Origin: Myxococcales bacterium
GTDB lineage: Bacteria; Myxococcota_A; Polyangia; Nannocystales; Nannocystaceae
Length of the DNA stretch: 64,000 nt
Assembly (NCBI GenBank): GCA_020633295.1
Contig: JACKDW010000002.1
Span: 1,364,001 to 1,428,000 of the forward strand
Reading direction: 5' to 3'
Under the pieces are notes generated by a model. That model worked only from the letters and a program-made list of their open reading frames with translations, did not search any database and was not told the DNA's origin. Position numbers and translations under genes: made by a program. Below are positions 32,042 to 40,751 of the stretch, piece after piece. Position 1 is the stretch's first letter, and each line of letters opens with the position of its first letter.

Positions 32042-33700
32042 ATGCACCGGACGAACCTCTGCATTGTGCCCCTGCTGTGCGCCGCGCTGACGCCGTGGCT
32101 GTCGGCGTGCGTCGGTGACGGCGCGGTGCTGCTGCACACGAGCGCGAACGTCGACTACGACGAGCACGATCCCGACGGGACCTCGACGACGACGGGCGCG
32201 CTGGATCCAGCGACGAGCGATCCAGCGCCTGGCACCGGGGAGGACTCGTCGGCGACGACGAGCCAGCCGCTGATCTTCGACGTCGGCAGCCCGCACGCGT
32301 CGCCCGGGGACGCGTTCATCCCGTCGACCTGCGACCTGTCCTATCAGGCGAAGTCGAGCATGGGCTGCATCTTCTACGGCGTCGACCTCGATCGCGAGGA
32401 CGACGCCGACCCGACGCCCTACGCGCTCGTGGTCGCGAACATCCAGGAGGACGTCGAGATGCGAGCGACCGTCGCGGCGCGCGAGGACGGCGTGTGGGTG
32501 GAGGAGCCCCAGGTGTTCGTCCCGCCCGGCGCCGTGCACGTGTTCGAACTTCCGGACAGGCACCACGACGGCAGCGGCTGGGTCGACGACGGCGCGTACC
32601 GCCTCACGACCGACTTCCCGGCGGTGGTGTACCAGTTCAACGGCCTCGACGGCAGCAAGCCGGAGGGCTCGGGCGCCTCGCTGCTGGTGCCCTCGACGAG
32701 CTGGACGTCGTCGTACGAGATGATCGGCTGGCAGAGCTCGAACCCGTTTAACCGCCCCGCGTACCTCACGGTCGCCGCGGCGATCCCGGGCACGCAGGTC
32801 TCGATTCACCCCTCGGTCGACACGCTCCCCGGCAACCTGATCGACGCGGGGTCGCCGGGGCAGACGCTGCAGTCGACGATCGAGGTCGGCGACGTCGTGC
32901 ACGTCGCGGCCGCGCCGAACGACGACGAGGTGCAGTACGGCCTGACGGGCACGCTCGTGCAGTCGGGCGGCGAGCACCCCGTCGGCGTGTGGACCGGCGT
33001 CGCCTGCGGGTCGATCCCGGCGGACGAGGAGACCTGCAACCACATGGAGGAGCAGCTGACCTCGCACCTCTACGGGTACCGCTTCATCGCGCCGCGCATG
33101 CCGCTGCGCGACTTCGGTAACCCCGAGAGCACGCTGTGGATGGTCTACGCGCTCGAGGACAACACCGTGGTGACGATCGAGGGCAAGCCGCAGCAGGACA
33201 GCCCGCCGCTGCGCACCGACATGCTCGACGCCGGCGAGGTCGTGGAGGTCTGGGCGAGCGGCTCGGACCAGCACCACGGCGATCTCGAGATCCACGCGAA
33301 CAAGCTGATCGCGGTCGTCGGCTACATCACCAACGCGACCGCGCTGCCCGGCGAGACCTTCCTCGGCGGCCCGGAGCTCGTGCAGCTGAGCCCGATCGAC
33401 CGCTACCTCCCGCGCTACCTGGCCTACGTGCCCGACGGCTGGGCGGTCGCCACGCTCTCGCTGATCCGCGAGGCGGGGACCGAGATCTTGATCGACGGCG
33501 AGCCGGTGGCGGACCAAAAATTCCACGCGGTCGGCGAGGTGTACGAGGTCGCGCGCGTGCCCGTGGAGGACGCGGCGGTCCACGATGTCTCGGGCGAGCG
33601 CGGCTTCGGGCTGATCGTGAGCGGGTACGGCAACGGGAGCGCGTTCGTCACGCTCGGCGGGTGGGGCACGCCGCTCCCCGAGAGCGAGCCGACGCCGTAG
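32042..33700 (+). CDS. IgGFc-binding-protein-like lipoprotein
   Basis: 552 aa. Signal peptide with lipobox PWLSAC, a Thr/Asp/Ser-rich linker, then a large domain matching the N-terminal IgGFc-binding repeat family that is widespread in myxobacterial surface proteins: CDLSYQAKSSMGCIFYGVDLD, YALVVANIQ, FELPDRH, AYRLTTDFPAVVYQFNGL, SLLVPSTSW, and ending GSAFVTLGGWGTPLP. Probably exposed on the outer membrane; the binding partner is unknown. A TATCCT hexamer lies 41 nt upstream of the ATG. Confidence 0.8.
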   Translation: MHRTNLCIVPLLCAALTPWLSACVGDGAVLLHTSANVDYDEHDPDGTSTTTGALDPATSDPAPGTGEDSSATTSQPLIFDVGSPHASPGDAFIPSTCDLSYQAKSSMGCIFYGVDLDREDDADPTPYALVVANIQEDVEMRATVAAREDGVWVEEPQVFVPPGAVHVFELPDRHHDGSGWVDDGAYRLTTDFPAVVYQFNGLDGSKPEGSGASLLVPSTSWTSSYEMIGWQSSNPFNRPAYLTVAAAIPGTQVSIHPSVDTLPGNLIDAGSPGQTLQSTIEVGDVVHVAAAPNDDEVQYGLTGTLVQSGGEHPVGVWTGVACGSIPADEETCNHMEEQLTSHLYGYRFIAPRMPLRDFGNPESTLWMVYALEDNTVVTIEGKPQQDSPPLRTDMLDAGEVVEVWASGSDQHHGDLEIHANKLIAVVGYITNATALPGETFLGGPELVQLSPIDRYLPRYLAYVPDGWAVATLSLIREAGTEILIDGEPVADQKFHAVGEVYEVARVPVEDAAVHDVSGERGFGLIVSGYGNGSAFVTLGGWGTPLPESEPTP

Positions 33701-33850
33701 GAGCGCCCGCGTCACGGCCCGGAGGGGTCGCGCCCACGGTGGTGCACCCATCGTGGAGACGGTCGTCACCGCCGCCGTGATCGCGGCGGCCATGGCGGCG
33801 CGGCGCGAGAGGTGACGACGACCCGCGCCGAGGGACGCGCGGTCCGGCGC

Positions 33851-33889
33851 ATCATTCCATCCCATCATTCCATCCCATCATTCCATCCC
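33851..33889. repeat. 13-bp tandem repeat, three copies
   Basis: ATCATTCCATCCC x3, followed by a duplicated CATCCCGGGCATC (about 33885 and 33904). Intergenic, just before the GHKL operon promoter. Confidence 0.8.
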
Positions 33890-33955
33890 GGGCATCACCA
33901 GACATCCCGGGCATCGCGCGCGCGATCGCGTGCAACCGCAGGCGAGGCTGCCCGT

Positions 33956-33961
33956 TACACT
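33956..33961 (+). promoter_or_regulatory. -10 hexamer of GHKL operon
   Basis: TACACT, giving a leader of about 30 nt with an AGGGG ribosome-binding site before TTG 33997. Confidence 0.4.
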
Positions 33962-33996
33962 GTGAACGGTGCTCGAGGACACGCGAGGGGTCGAGC

Positions 33997-36900
33997 TTGG
34001 CGAGTAACGCGCGACCCGAGGACTTCCGCAACCGCGCGCGGCTCGAGGCTGAGCGCTACGGCCCCGACCCGTGGGTGTTCGTGCGCGAGCTCCTGCAGAA
34101 CGCGCGCGACGCCGGCGCGACGCGGGTGCGCTTCGAGGTCTCGGTCGACGGCGCGACGGCGCGGGTGCTGTGCCGTGACGACGGCGAGGGCATGAGCCTC
34201 GAGCACGCGCGCCGCTACCTGTTCTCGCTCTACGCGTCGAGCAAGGAGGCGAGCCGCGATCAGGTCGGGCGCTTCGGCGTCGGCTTCTGGTCGATCCTCC
34301 GGTTCGAACCGCGCCGGATCATCATCCGCTCGCGCACCGAGAGCGGCGCGCCGTGGGAGATGGTGCTCGACGGCGGGCTCGAGCGCGCCGTTCAACGTGT
34401 TCCAGAGAGCATGTCTGTTGGGACCGAGGTCGTGCTCGAGCGCGCGGCGGGCGACGGGCACCTGGCCCGCCGCGTTCGCGACGCGGCGCACCAGAACGCG
34501 CGGTTTCTGTGCACGCGCGAGCGCCCCGACGCGCCGCTCGAGATCACCGTCAACGGCGAGCGGGTCAACGCCCCGTTCACGCTCCCGGCGCCCAGCTCGA
34601 GCTTTCGTCGCGGGCGCGTGCGCGGGGTCGTCGGCCTCGGGACCGCGGCGCGCGTCGAGCTGTTCTCTCGCGGCCTGCGGGTGCGCTCGGCCTCCTCGCT
34701 CGAGGAGTTCGTGTCGGCGAGCGGGCGTCACACCGATCGCAGCCGGGTGCAGTTCGCCGAGCTGCCCGGGCGCCTCGCGCCCCAGGCGCTGCTCGAGAGC
34801 GACGCGATCGAGCTCGTGCTGTCGCGCTCGGACGCGCGAGAGAACCGCGCGCTGCGGCGGCTGATCCGGCTCGCGCAGCGCGAGCTCGAGCGGCTCGTCA
34901 ACCGCCAGATCGACGCCGTGCGCCCGCTGCCGGTGTACCTGTGGATCCCGAACGCGATCATCAGCGCGCTGCGGAACTCGCTCGCCTGGCGCATGTTCAC
35001 GGCCTCGGCCGCCGGCGCGCTGCTGGCCATGCTGCTCGCGGTCTGGATGTGGGGTGATCGCCTGACCGAGTCGCTCGGCCTCGAGTCGCTCGGTCCCGCC
35101 GTCGGCGTGCTCGCGGGCGGCGGCGGGCACGGCTCGGCCGCCGGGATCCCGGGTGACGGTCGCTACCGCGATCTCGCCCGCTACTACCGCGGGCCGCAGG
35201 TCGACGTGCTCGACGGCGAGGGCTCCCCGATCGCGCTGCGCTACACGCCCGAGGATGAGCAGCCGCGCTTCGCCGCGCTGATCTTCGAGCGCTTCGCCGA
35301 CGACGGGACCCCGGACATCGCGCTCGACCCCGAGGCGCTCGGGCCCTATCAGAGCGCCACCTGCGGCGCCGAGGACGAGTGCGTGCACGTGGTGCTCGAT
35401 GTCGATCAGCCGCCCGGCGTGATGCGCATGCCGGTCCCGACGGGACACCGTCTCGACGTCGCCAGCGTCCGGCTCGAGCAGCGGGTCCCCGAGGGGTCGT
35501 CGGTCGAGCCGGTGCGCGCGCTCGAGGTGCTCGCGTCGGACCACGACGAGCCGGTGATCTCGTTCGCCGGGCCGGTCGCCGGCGTGCTGCGCTACAGCAC
35601 GACGACGCAGGCGCCGCTGGGGCCGCCGGCGCTGTACAGCGGCAACACCCTCCCGCGCGCGCTCGAGGCGGTGGCCGAGGAGGTGCGCGAGCTGACGGTG
35701 AGCGAGCGCGTCGACTTCCTGGTCAAGCTCGTGCGCCGGCGCGTTCGCTACAGCACCGAGCCGGAGGTGCGAGAGCGGCACGTCGCGGCGCGCAAGGCCG
35801 GGAAGGGCTTCATCGAGCGGACGCTGGAGATCAAGGCCGGCGACTGCGACATGCAGAACGGGCTGCTGGTCGCGCTGCTGCAGCACGCCCACGTGCCCGC
35901 GCGCCTGGCCGTGGGCTTCGTCGGGCGCGACGGCGAGACGACGCGCTGGCTGCACGCCTGGGTCGAGTACCGCGACGGTCCGGGGCCCTGGAAGATCGCC
36001 GACGCGAGCGAGAGCTTCCGCCCGCCCGCGCTCGAGCTGGGCGCGCCGAGCGGCCCGGCGCCGGATCCGACGCAGGGGGAGGCGGTCGCGGTCGCGGCGC
36101 CCGGCGACGAGACGCAAGAGACAGGTGAAGAACTACCGGGCGGCGCGGCGGGCGACGAGGGCGACAGCGGCGAGGGCGACAGCGAGGGGGGGACGTACCC
36201 GGCCGCGCCCGCGAGCGCGCAGGCGGAGCCCCCGACCGCGCCGGCGTCGCCGGTCGAGACGAAGACGGACGCCGACGTCCTGCCCGCGATCGTCCGCTGG
36301 GCGCCGCTCGGCCTCGGCTCCGGCCTCGCGCTGCTGATCTTGGTGGTGGTGTTTCGCGAGCGCGGGACCCGGCGCTCGATCGAGCTCGACCGCGCGCAGG
36401 ACCTCTCGCGCCTGCTGCAGGGGGCGATCCAGCAGCCCGCGGCGTTTCGCACGATGCCGGCGGTGTTTCAGCGCCCGTTGATCCCGCTGGCCAGCGGCAA
36501 GGCGATCTCGCTCGAGCGGGCCAAGGCGGTCGCGGGCGCCGGGCTGCTGTTTCGAACCTCGACGCGCGCCGAGCTCGCGCGGGCGGCGATCGCCGGCGGC
36601 GCGATGGTCCTCGACGATAACGACCCCGAGGGCCGGACCGTGGCTGACGCGCTCGGGGCCGTGGACCTCGACGAGTGGAGCGCCCTGATCGCGGGCACTC
36701 GCCCGCTGCCGCTGCTCGACGCGATCAACGAGTACCTCGAGGAGATCGGCACGCGCTGGCGCGTGCTGGCGTCGCCGCGGGTGCAGGGGGCGCTCAAGAG
36801 CCTCGACCTCGCGGCGCTGCGGCTGGGTCGGCGCGCGCGCGCCGAGACCCTCGAGCTCCGCGCGCTGCGGAGCCGGCGGGTGATCGTGATCAACGAGGCG

Positions 36901-37068
36901 AGCGAGTGGATCAAGGACTGCGCCGCGCTGCTCGCCGCGCGCCCGCGCGTCGCGGTGTTCACGGCGCTCGACATCATCGTCGATCGGCTCGAGCTGGCGC
37001 CCGATCAGCACGCGCGCGTGCTCGCGCCGGCGGCCCGCGAGGCGCTGATGGAGGTGACGGGGCGATGA
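33997..37068 (+). CDS. Hsp90-like (GHKL) ATPase fused to membrane-anchored transglutaminase-like domain
   Basis: 1023 aa, TTG start. N-terminal GHKL ATPase: N box ELLQNARDAGA (Glu31, Asn35), G1 DDGEGM (61-66), G2 GRFGVGFWSIL (91-101), as in Hsp90/HSP90-like HATPase_c_3 proteins. First membrane helix about 330-350, then a presumed periplasmic part with a transglutaminase-like protease domain: AGDCDMQNGLLVALL (Cys617), WLHAWVEY (His653), IADASESF (Asp669). An acidic Pro-rich linker, second membrane helix (about 763-787) and a 240-aa cytoplasmic tail without known domain follow. The stop overlaps the next gene by ATGA. I know of no characterised protein with this order. Confidence 0.8.
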   Translation: MASNARPEDFRNRARLEAERYGPDPWVFVRELLQNARDAGATRVRFEVSVDGATARVLCRDDGEGMSLEHARRYLFSLYASSKEASRDQVGRFGVGFWSILRFEPRRIIIRSRTESGAPWEMVLDGGLERAVQRVPESMSVGTEVVLERAAGDGHLARRVRDAAHQNARFLCTRERPDAPLEITVNGERVNAPFTLPAPSSSFRRGRVRGVVGLGTAARVELFSRGLRVRSASSLEEFVSASGRHTDRSRVQFAELPGRLAPQALLESDAIELVLSRSDARENRALRRLIRLAQRELERLVNRQIDAVRPLPVYLWIPNAIISALRNSLAWRMFTASAAGALLAMLLAVWMWGDRLTESLGLESLGPAVGVLAGGGGHGSAAGIPGDGRYRDLARYYRGPQVDVLDGEGSPIALRYTPEDEQPRFAALIFERFADDGTPDIALDPEALGPYQSATCGAEDECVHVVLDVDQPPGVMRMPVPTGHRLDVASVRLEQRVPEGSSVEPVRALEVLASDHDEPVISFAGPVAGVLRYSTTTQAPLGPPALYSGNTLPRALEAVAEEVRELTVSERVDFLVKLVRRRVRYSTEPEVRERHVAARKAGKGFIERTLEIKAGDCDMQNGLLVALLQHAHVPARLAVGFVGRDGETTRWLHAWVEYRDGPGPWKIADASESFRPPALELGAPSGPAPDPTQGEAVAVAAPGDETQETGEELPGGAAGDEGDSGEGDSEGGTYPAAPASAQAEPPTAPASPVETKTDADVLPAIVRWAPLGLGSGLALLILVVVFRERGTRRSIELDRAQDLSRLLQGAIQQPAAFRTMPAVFQRPLIPLASGKAISLERAKAVAGAGLLFRTSTRAELARAAIAGGAMVLDDNDPEGRTVADALGAVDLDEWSALIAGTRPLPLLDAINEYLEEIGTRWRVLASPRVQGALKSLDLAALRLGRRARAETLELRALRSRRVIVINEASEWIKDCAALLAARPRVAVFTALDIIVDRLELAPDQHARVLAPAAREALMEVTGR

Positions 37069-38696
37069 GCGAGCGCGAGCGGTCCCAGGGCGTGGTCGTC
37101 GACGTCGCGTCGCTGCTGACCATCGACGTCGACGCCGAGCTGCGCAAGCTGACGAGCGCGCAGCTGCAGGGCCCGTGGCAGGTGCCGTCGGAGCTGGTCC
37201 GGCGCGCGCTCCGGAGCGGCGCGCGCGAGGTCGCGGTCACGCTCGCGCGCCAGCGGATCGAGCTCGTCGACGACGGCGCGGGCGTCGACGGCGACGCGCT
37301 CTCGGAGCTGGCGCTGCTGCTCGACCCCGGCGCCGGCGCGGAGCTCCGCCACCGCGCGCTGCTGTCCCTCGAGTCACGCGGCGAGCTCGAGCTGCTCGCG
37401 CTCTCGGGGCTCGACGCGCAGGAGATCGCGCTCGAGACCACGAGCGGCGGGCAGCGACTCGCCCTGCTCGCGCGGCGCGGCGCGACCCCGAAGGTGACGC
37501 GGGTCGCGGGCGCCGCGACGGGGACGCGCGTGCAGATCCGCGGCCTGCGAGCGCGCTTCGACGTGGTCAAGGCGCGCACCTGGGTGCGCGAGATGTGTCG
37601 CTTCGCGCCCGGCGTGATCACGCTGGACGGGCAGTCGATCAACACGCGGGACCGCCGGATCATGTGCACGGCGTCGCTCGAGCCGCTGGCGAGCGGCGGC
37701 CCCGGCAGCCGCGTGAAGGGCTCGGTGATGCTGACGCACTCCGGCGAGCACGCGCGCATCTGGCTGCTGCAGCACGGCGTGGTGACGACGCACGTCGGGG
37801 TCAACAACGCGCCGTGCTTCGAGGCCGCGATCGACTTCGGCGCGGGCGTGTCGGGGCGCGCGACCGCGGCCGAGCTGCGCGCCGAGGTCGGCGAGCTGCT
37901 CACGCCGCTCGTCGCCCAGGCGGCGCGCCTCATGCTCCGGCTGGCGACGCGGATGCCCGAGCTCGTGCCGCCGGTGCAGGAGCGCGTGCGCAACCTGCTG
38001 CTGCGAGCGGCGCGGCGCGGGAACCTGCGCGCGGAGATCCGCGAGGCGCCGATCCTCGCGCGGGTCGTGAGCCACGAGGCGCCGCCGCGGTGGATCAGCG
38101 TGGTCGCGCTCGAGCGCGAGGTCGCGGCCGACCCGAGCGGCTATCGCCACGTCCAGGCGCTGTACCCGGACCAGGCGCCCGAGCGCTTCTCGCTGCAGGG
38201 GCCGCCGGTGCTGGTGCTCGACGCGGCGGCTCGCAGCGCGCTGAGCGAGCTGTGCACGCTGCGGTTTCACCCGCCGACGCTGCGGGCTGACGGCCGCACG
38301 CCGGGAGAGCGCCTGCGGCGGTGGCTCGGCGACGCGGGCCAGGCCGTGCGCGCGGCGCTGCGCTTCGGCGGGCGCCGGCCGATCCCGGAGCACGCGCTGC
38401 GCTCGGAGGAGCTGCGCTTCCTCGAGGCGCTGCGCGCGGTGCTGGAACATGGCGGAAAAGACACGCCCGACGAGGTGCACTTCTGCCGCGGCCGCGGGGC
38501 GCCGGTGCGCGTCCGCGGGCGGCGCTCGCGGCTGCTGCTGCCGCGCGAGAGCCGGGAGATCCAGGCGCTGCAGCAGCTCGTGCACTCGGAGAGCGCGTGG
38601 CTGTACCCGGCGAGCCTGGCGCTGCTCGGGGGGCACGGGCTGCCGTCGAGCAGCGCGCGCGCGACCTGGGTGCGGGTCTCGAGCCGGTTTCGCTAG
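37065..38696 (+). CDS. Partner protein with degenerate GHKL ATPase domain
   Basis: 543 aa, soluble. The N terminus aligns by eye with the ATPase of the upstream protein: SELVRRALRSGAREVAV corresponds to the N box but the Asn is replaced by Arg, ELVDDGAGVDG keeps the G1 box, and the glycine-rich G2 lid is lost (ELRHRALLSLESRGELELL). It may therefore bind nucleotide weakly or not at all. The remaining 400 residues, with many Arg, contain no domain I recognise. The 4-bp overlap with the membrane GHKL gene indicates coupled expression and likely physical pairing. Confidence 0.72.
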   Translation: MSERERSQGVVVDVASLLTIDVDAELRKLTSAQLQGPWQVPSELVRRALRSGAREVAVTLARQRIELVDDGAGVDGDALSELALLLDPGAGAELRHRALLSLESRGELELLALSGLDAQEIALETTSGGQRLALLARRGATPKVTRVAGAATGTRVQIRGLRARFDVVKARTWVREMCRFAPGVITLDGQSINTRDRRIMCTASLEPLASGGPGSRVKGSVMLTHSGEHARIWLLQHGVVTTHVGVNNAPCFEAAIDFGAGVSGRATAAELRAEVGELLTPLVAQAARLMLRLATRMPELVPPVQERVRNLLLRAARRGNLRAEIREAPILARVVSHEAPPRWISVVALEREVAADPSGYRHVQALYPDQAPERFSLQGPPVLVLDAAARSALSELCTLRFHPPTLRADGRTPGERLRRWLGDAGQAVRAALRFGGRRPIPEHALRSEELRFLEALRAVLEHGGKDTPDEVHFCRGRGAPVRVRGRRSRLLLPRESREIQALQQLVHSESAWLYPASLALLGGHGLPSSSARATWVRVSSRFR

Positions 38697-38721
38697 CGCG
38701 CTGCTCGGCGCTCTCGCTCCG

Positions 38722-38767
38722 GTAGGACGCACGTGAGCGACCCCCTTCGGGGGCCGCTCACATGGTC
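38722..38767. repeat. Palindromic element, copy 1
   Basis: Stem GTGAGCGACCCCC / GGGGGCCGCTCAC (38733-38761, one mismatch, TTC loop) flanked by GGACGCAC and ATGGTCT, which also flank copy 2. May terminate the GHKL operon, whose last stop is about 36 bp upstream. Confidence 0.75.
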
Positions 38768-38855
38768 TCCCCACATCGCTGGCGTTTTGGACATATCGGA
38801 AACAGGTTTGCGACACGCGTGGCTCTTGGTGAGCGGGGCGGGGGCGCTCGTTGCG

Positions 38856-38896
38856 GGACGCACGTGAACGACCCCCTCGGGGTCGTTCACATGGTC
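38856..38896. repeat. Palindromic element, copy 2
   Basis: Perfect 12-bp stem GTGAACGACCCC / GGGGTCGTTCAC (38864-38890), CTC loop, with the same GGACGCAC and ATGGTCT flanks as copy 1. Base changes relative to copy 1 largely keep pairing. Confidence 0.75.
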
Positions 38897-38940
38897 TTAA
38901 GTCCTCATACGGCCCCCCGCCCCGCTCACCCGCCGCGCTC

Positions 38941-39178
38941 CGTTCATGCGCAGCGGAGGTCCGTGATCGCCGGGTGAAGACGTTCAACGTCGCGCCGCCC
39001 GCTCACGCGCCGCGTTCACGCGAAGTGGAGGTCCGTGATCGCCGGGTCGCGCGGCCCCGGTCACGCGCCGCGTTCACGCGCAGTGGAGGTCCGCGGTCGC
39101 CGGGTGAAGACGTTCAACGGCGCGCGGCCCCGGTCACGCGCCGCGTTCACGCGCAGTGGAGGTCCGTGATCGCCGGGT
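38941..39178. repeat. 35-bp direct repeat array, four copies
   Basis: Copies at 38941-38975, 39013-39047, 39071-39105 and 39144-39178, core AGTGGAGGTCCGTGATCGCC; a partial copy begins at 39196. Start-to-start distances are 72, 58 and 73 bp, and the intervening DNA is itself partly repeated (GAAGACGTTCAACG after copies 1 and 3; GCGCGGCCCCGGTCACGCG before copies 3 and 4). Confidence 0.85.
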
Positions 39179-39225
39179 GAAGACCCGCCCCGCTCCGTTC
39201 ACGCGCTGCGGAGAGCACGCCGTGC

Positions 39226-39231
39226 TACCGT
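39226..39231 (+). promoter_or_regulatory. -10 hexamer of nucleotidyltransferase gene
   Basis: TACCGT, 6 nt before GTG 39238; leaderless. Confidence 0.45.
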
Positions 39232-39237
39232 CGCGCC

Positions 39238-39750
39238 GTGAGCGACGGCCCCGAGAATTACGCACAGGAGAAGCTGCTCGAGCTCGAGGCGCTGGCCGAG
39301 CGGATCGCCGAGCACAGGGCCGCGGGGGAGATCGTGGGGCTGTGTCACGGGTGCTTTGACATCTTGCACCTCGGGCACCTGCGGCACTTCATCGCGGCGC
39401 GCGAGCAGTGCGATCGCCTGGTCGTCACGGTCACGCCGGATCGCTTCGTCGGCAAGGGGCCCGATCGCCCGGTGTTCGCGGCGGAGCACCGCGCCGAGCT
39501 GATCGCCGGCCTCGCGGTCGTGAGCTACGTGGGGGTGAACCGCTGGCCGTCGGCCGTCGAGACGCTGCGGCTGCTCAAGCCGTCGCGCTACTTCAAGGGG
39601 CGGGAGTACGATCTTCGCCCGGAGCAGGTGAACCCGAATTTCCTGCTCGAGGCGGAGGCCGTGCGCGAGGCGGGGGGCGAGGTCGCGTTCACCGACGGCT
39701 TCGTGCTGTCTTCGTCGGCCGCGTGGTCCAGGGTGAAGTCTTCGGTGTAG
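39238..39750 (+). CDS. Cytidylyltransferase-like nucleotidyltransferase
   Basis: 170 aa. HIGH-superfamily nucleotidyltransferase: GLCHGCFDILHLGHLRHF gives the HxGH site, followed by a VVTVTPD strand, GKGPDRPVF and a C-terminal VLSSSA close to the ISSTxI-type motif. Resembles the RfaE C-terminal (ADP-heptose synthase) and glycerol-3-phosphate cytidylyltransferase families; the substrate is probably a sugar or polyol phosphate. GTG start with a leaderless-type -10. No adjacent sugar kinase gene. Confidence 0.8.
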   Translation: MSDGPENYAQEKLLELEALAERIAEHRAAGEIVGLCHGCFDILHLGHLRHFIAAREQCDRLVVTVTPDRFVGKGPDRPVFAAEHRAELIAGLAVVSYVGVNRWPSAVETLRLLKPSRYFKGREYDLRPEQVNPNFLLEAEAVREAGGEVAFTDGFVLSSSAAWSRVKSSV

Positions 39751-39820
39751 CGATGCCGGAGGCGGTCGAGCGCGAGCTCGTGGGCGCGTGGACCGAGGAC
39801 GCGACGAGGAGGCCTCGGCC

Positions 39821-40642
39821 TTGGAGGTCGTGATCGCGGACGTCGGGGACGCCCGGCTCGCGCCCTATCGTGACCTGCGGACACGCGGCGCGGCGCGGGA
39901 TGAGCGCTGCATCGCGGAGAGCGAGCACGTGGTCCGGCGGCTGCTCGAGAGCCCGTGGCCCGTGGAGTCGGTCGTCGGGACGCCGGCCCGGCTGGAGCGA
40001 CTGCGCTCGCTGCTGCCGATCGAGACGCCCGTCTACGCGCTCGAGCGCGCGACGCTCGACGCGCTGGTCGGCTTCCGCGTGCGCCGCGGTGTGCTCGCCT
40101 GCGCGCCACGACCGTCGTGGCTGGAGCGACCGCTCGAGTGGCGGGCGCTCGTCCAGCGGCCGCGCGCGCGCGTGCTCATCGCCCAGGGGCTCGCGGACCC
40201 GGCCAACCTCGGGTCGATCCTCCGCAGCGCGCGGGCCTTCGGCGTCGATCACGTGCTCGTCGATCGCCGCGGCGCCGATCCCCTGGAGCGCCGGGCGATC
40301 CGCGGGGCGATGGGCCACTGCTTCCTCCAGCCGTGGTCGCTGGCCCGCGAGGCGCTCGCCGAGGAGCTCGGGCTCGCGGCGGCCGCGGGGTTTCAGGTGA
40401 TCGCCGCGACCGCGACGATCCACGGCGGGCGACCGGCGATCTCCGTGGAGCGGTTTTCGGCGCCGGAGCACGCGGTCCTGGTCGTGGGCAACGAGGGGCA
40501 CGGGATCGAGCCACAGCTGCTGGCGCTCGCCGACGCCGCGGTCACGATCCCGATGGCGCGCGGTGTCGACTCCCTCGGGGTCGCGGTCGCGACCGCGCTG
40601 CTGCTGCACGCGCTGACGCGGCCGGTCCGCGAACGCGGGTAG
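39821..40642 (+). CDS. SpoU/TrmH-family RNA 2'-O-methyltransferase
   Basis: 273 aa from TTG 39821, chosen because GAGGAGG lies about 10 nt upstream; GTG 39788 is the alternative. N-terminal substrate-binding part (RDERCIAESEHVVRRLL), then the SPOUT knot motifs: QGLADPANLGSILRSARAFG (motif 1), VVGNEGHGI (motif 2) and IPMARGVDSLGVAVATALLL (motif 3). Methylates ribose in tRNA or rRNA; the target is unknown. Confidence 0.88.
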   Translation: MEVVIADVGDARLAPYRDLRTRGAARDERCIAESEHVVRRLLESPWPVESVVGTPARLERLRSLLPIETPVYALERATLDALVGFRVRRGVLACAPRPSWLERPLEWRALVQRPRARVLIAQGLADPANLGSILRSARAFGVDHVLVDRRGADPLERRAIRGAMGHCFLQPWSLAREALAEELGLAAAAGFQVIAATATIHGGRPAISVERFSAPEHAVLVVGNEGHGIEPQLLALADAAVTIPMARGVDSLGVAVATALLLHALTRPVRERG

Positions 40643-40751
40643 AGACGGCGCGCCGGGCGTGTCCGAGCCGAGCGGGCGCTTCGAGCCGGTCTCTGGCGCG
40701 TTCGACGTCGGGCGGCTGATATGATCGCGGCGCCGAGGAGCGAGCACAGCG

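Larger units (their letters stand above)
38697..39237. other. Repeat-rich intergenic region
   Basis: 541 bp without a gene, containing two copies of a palindromic element and an array of 35-bp repeats (described separately). Frames that stay open here follow the repeats and have no coding features. Confidence 0.7.

Noticed and set aside
35379..36128. Frameshift inside the GHKL-transglutaminase gene
   Set aside because: The main frame is continuous with all motifs in order; the alternate frame is low-complexity Arg/Ala.
38941..39178. Evenly sized 35-bp repeats resembling a CRISPR array
   Set aside because: Spacers are 23-38 bp, unequal, and share sequence with one another; no cas genes; repeats diverge more than CRISPR repeats.
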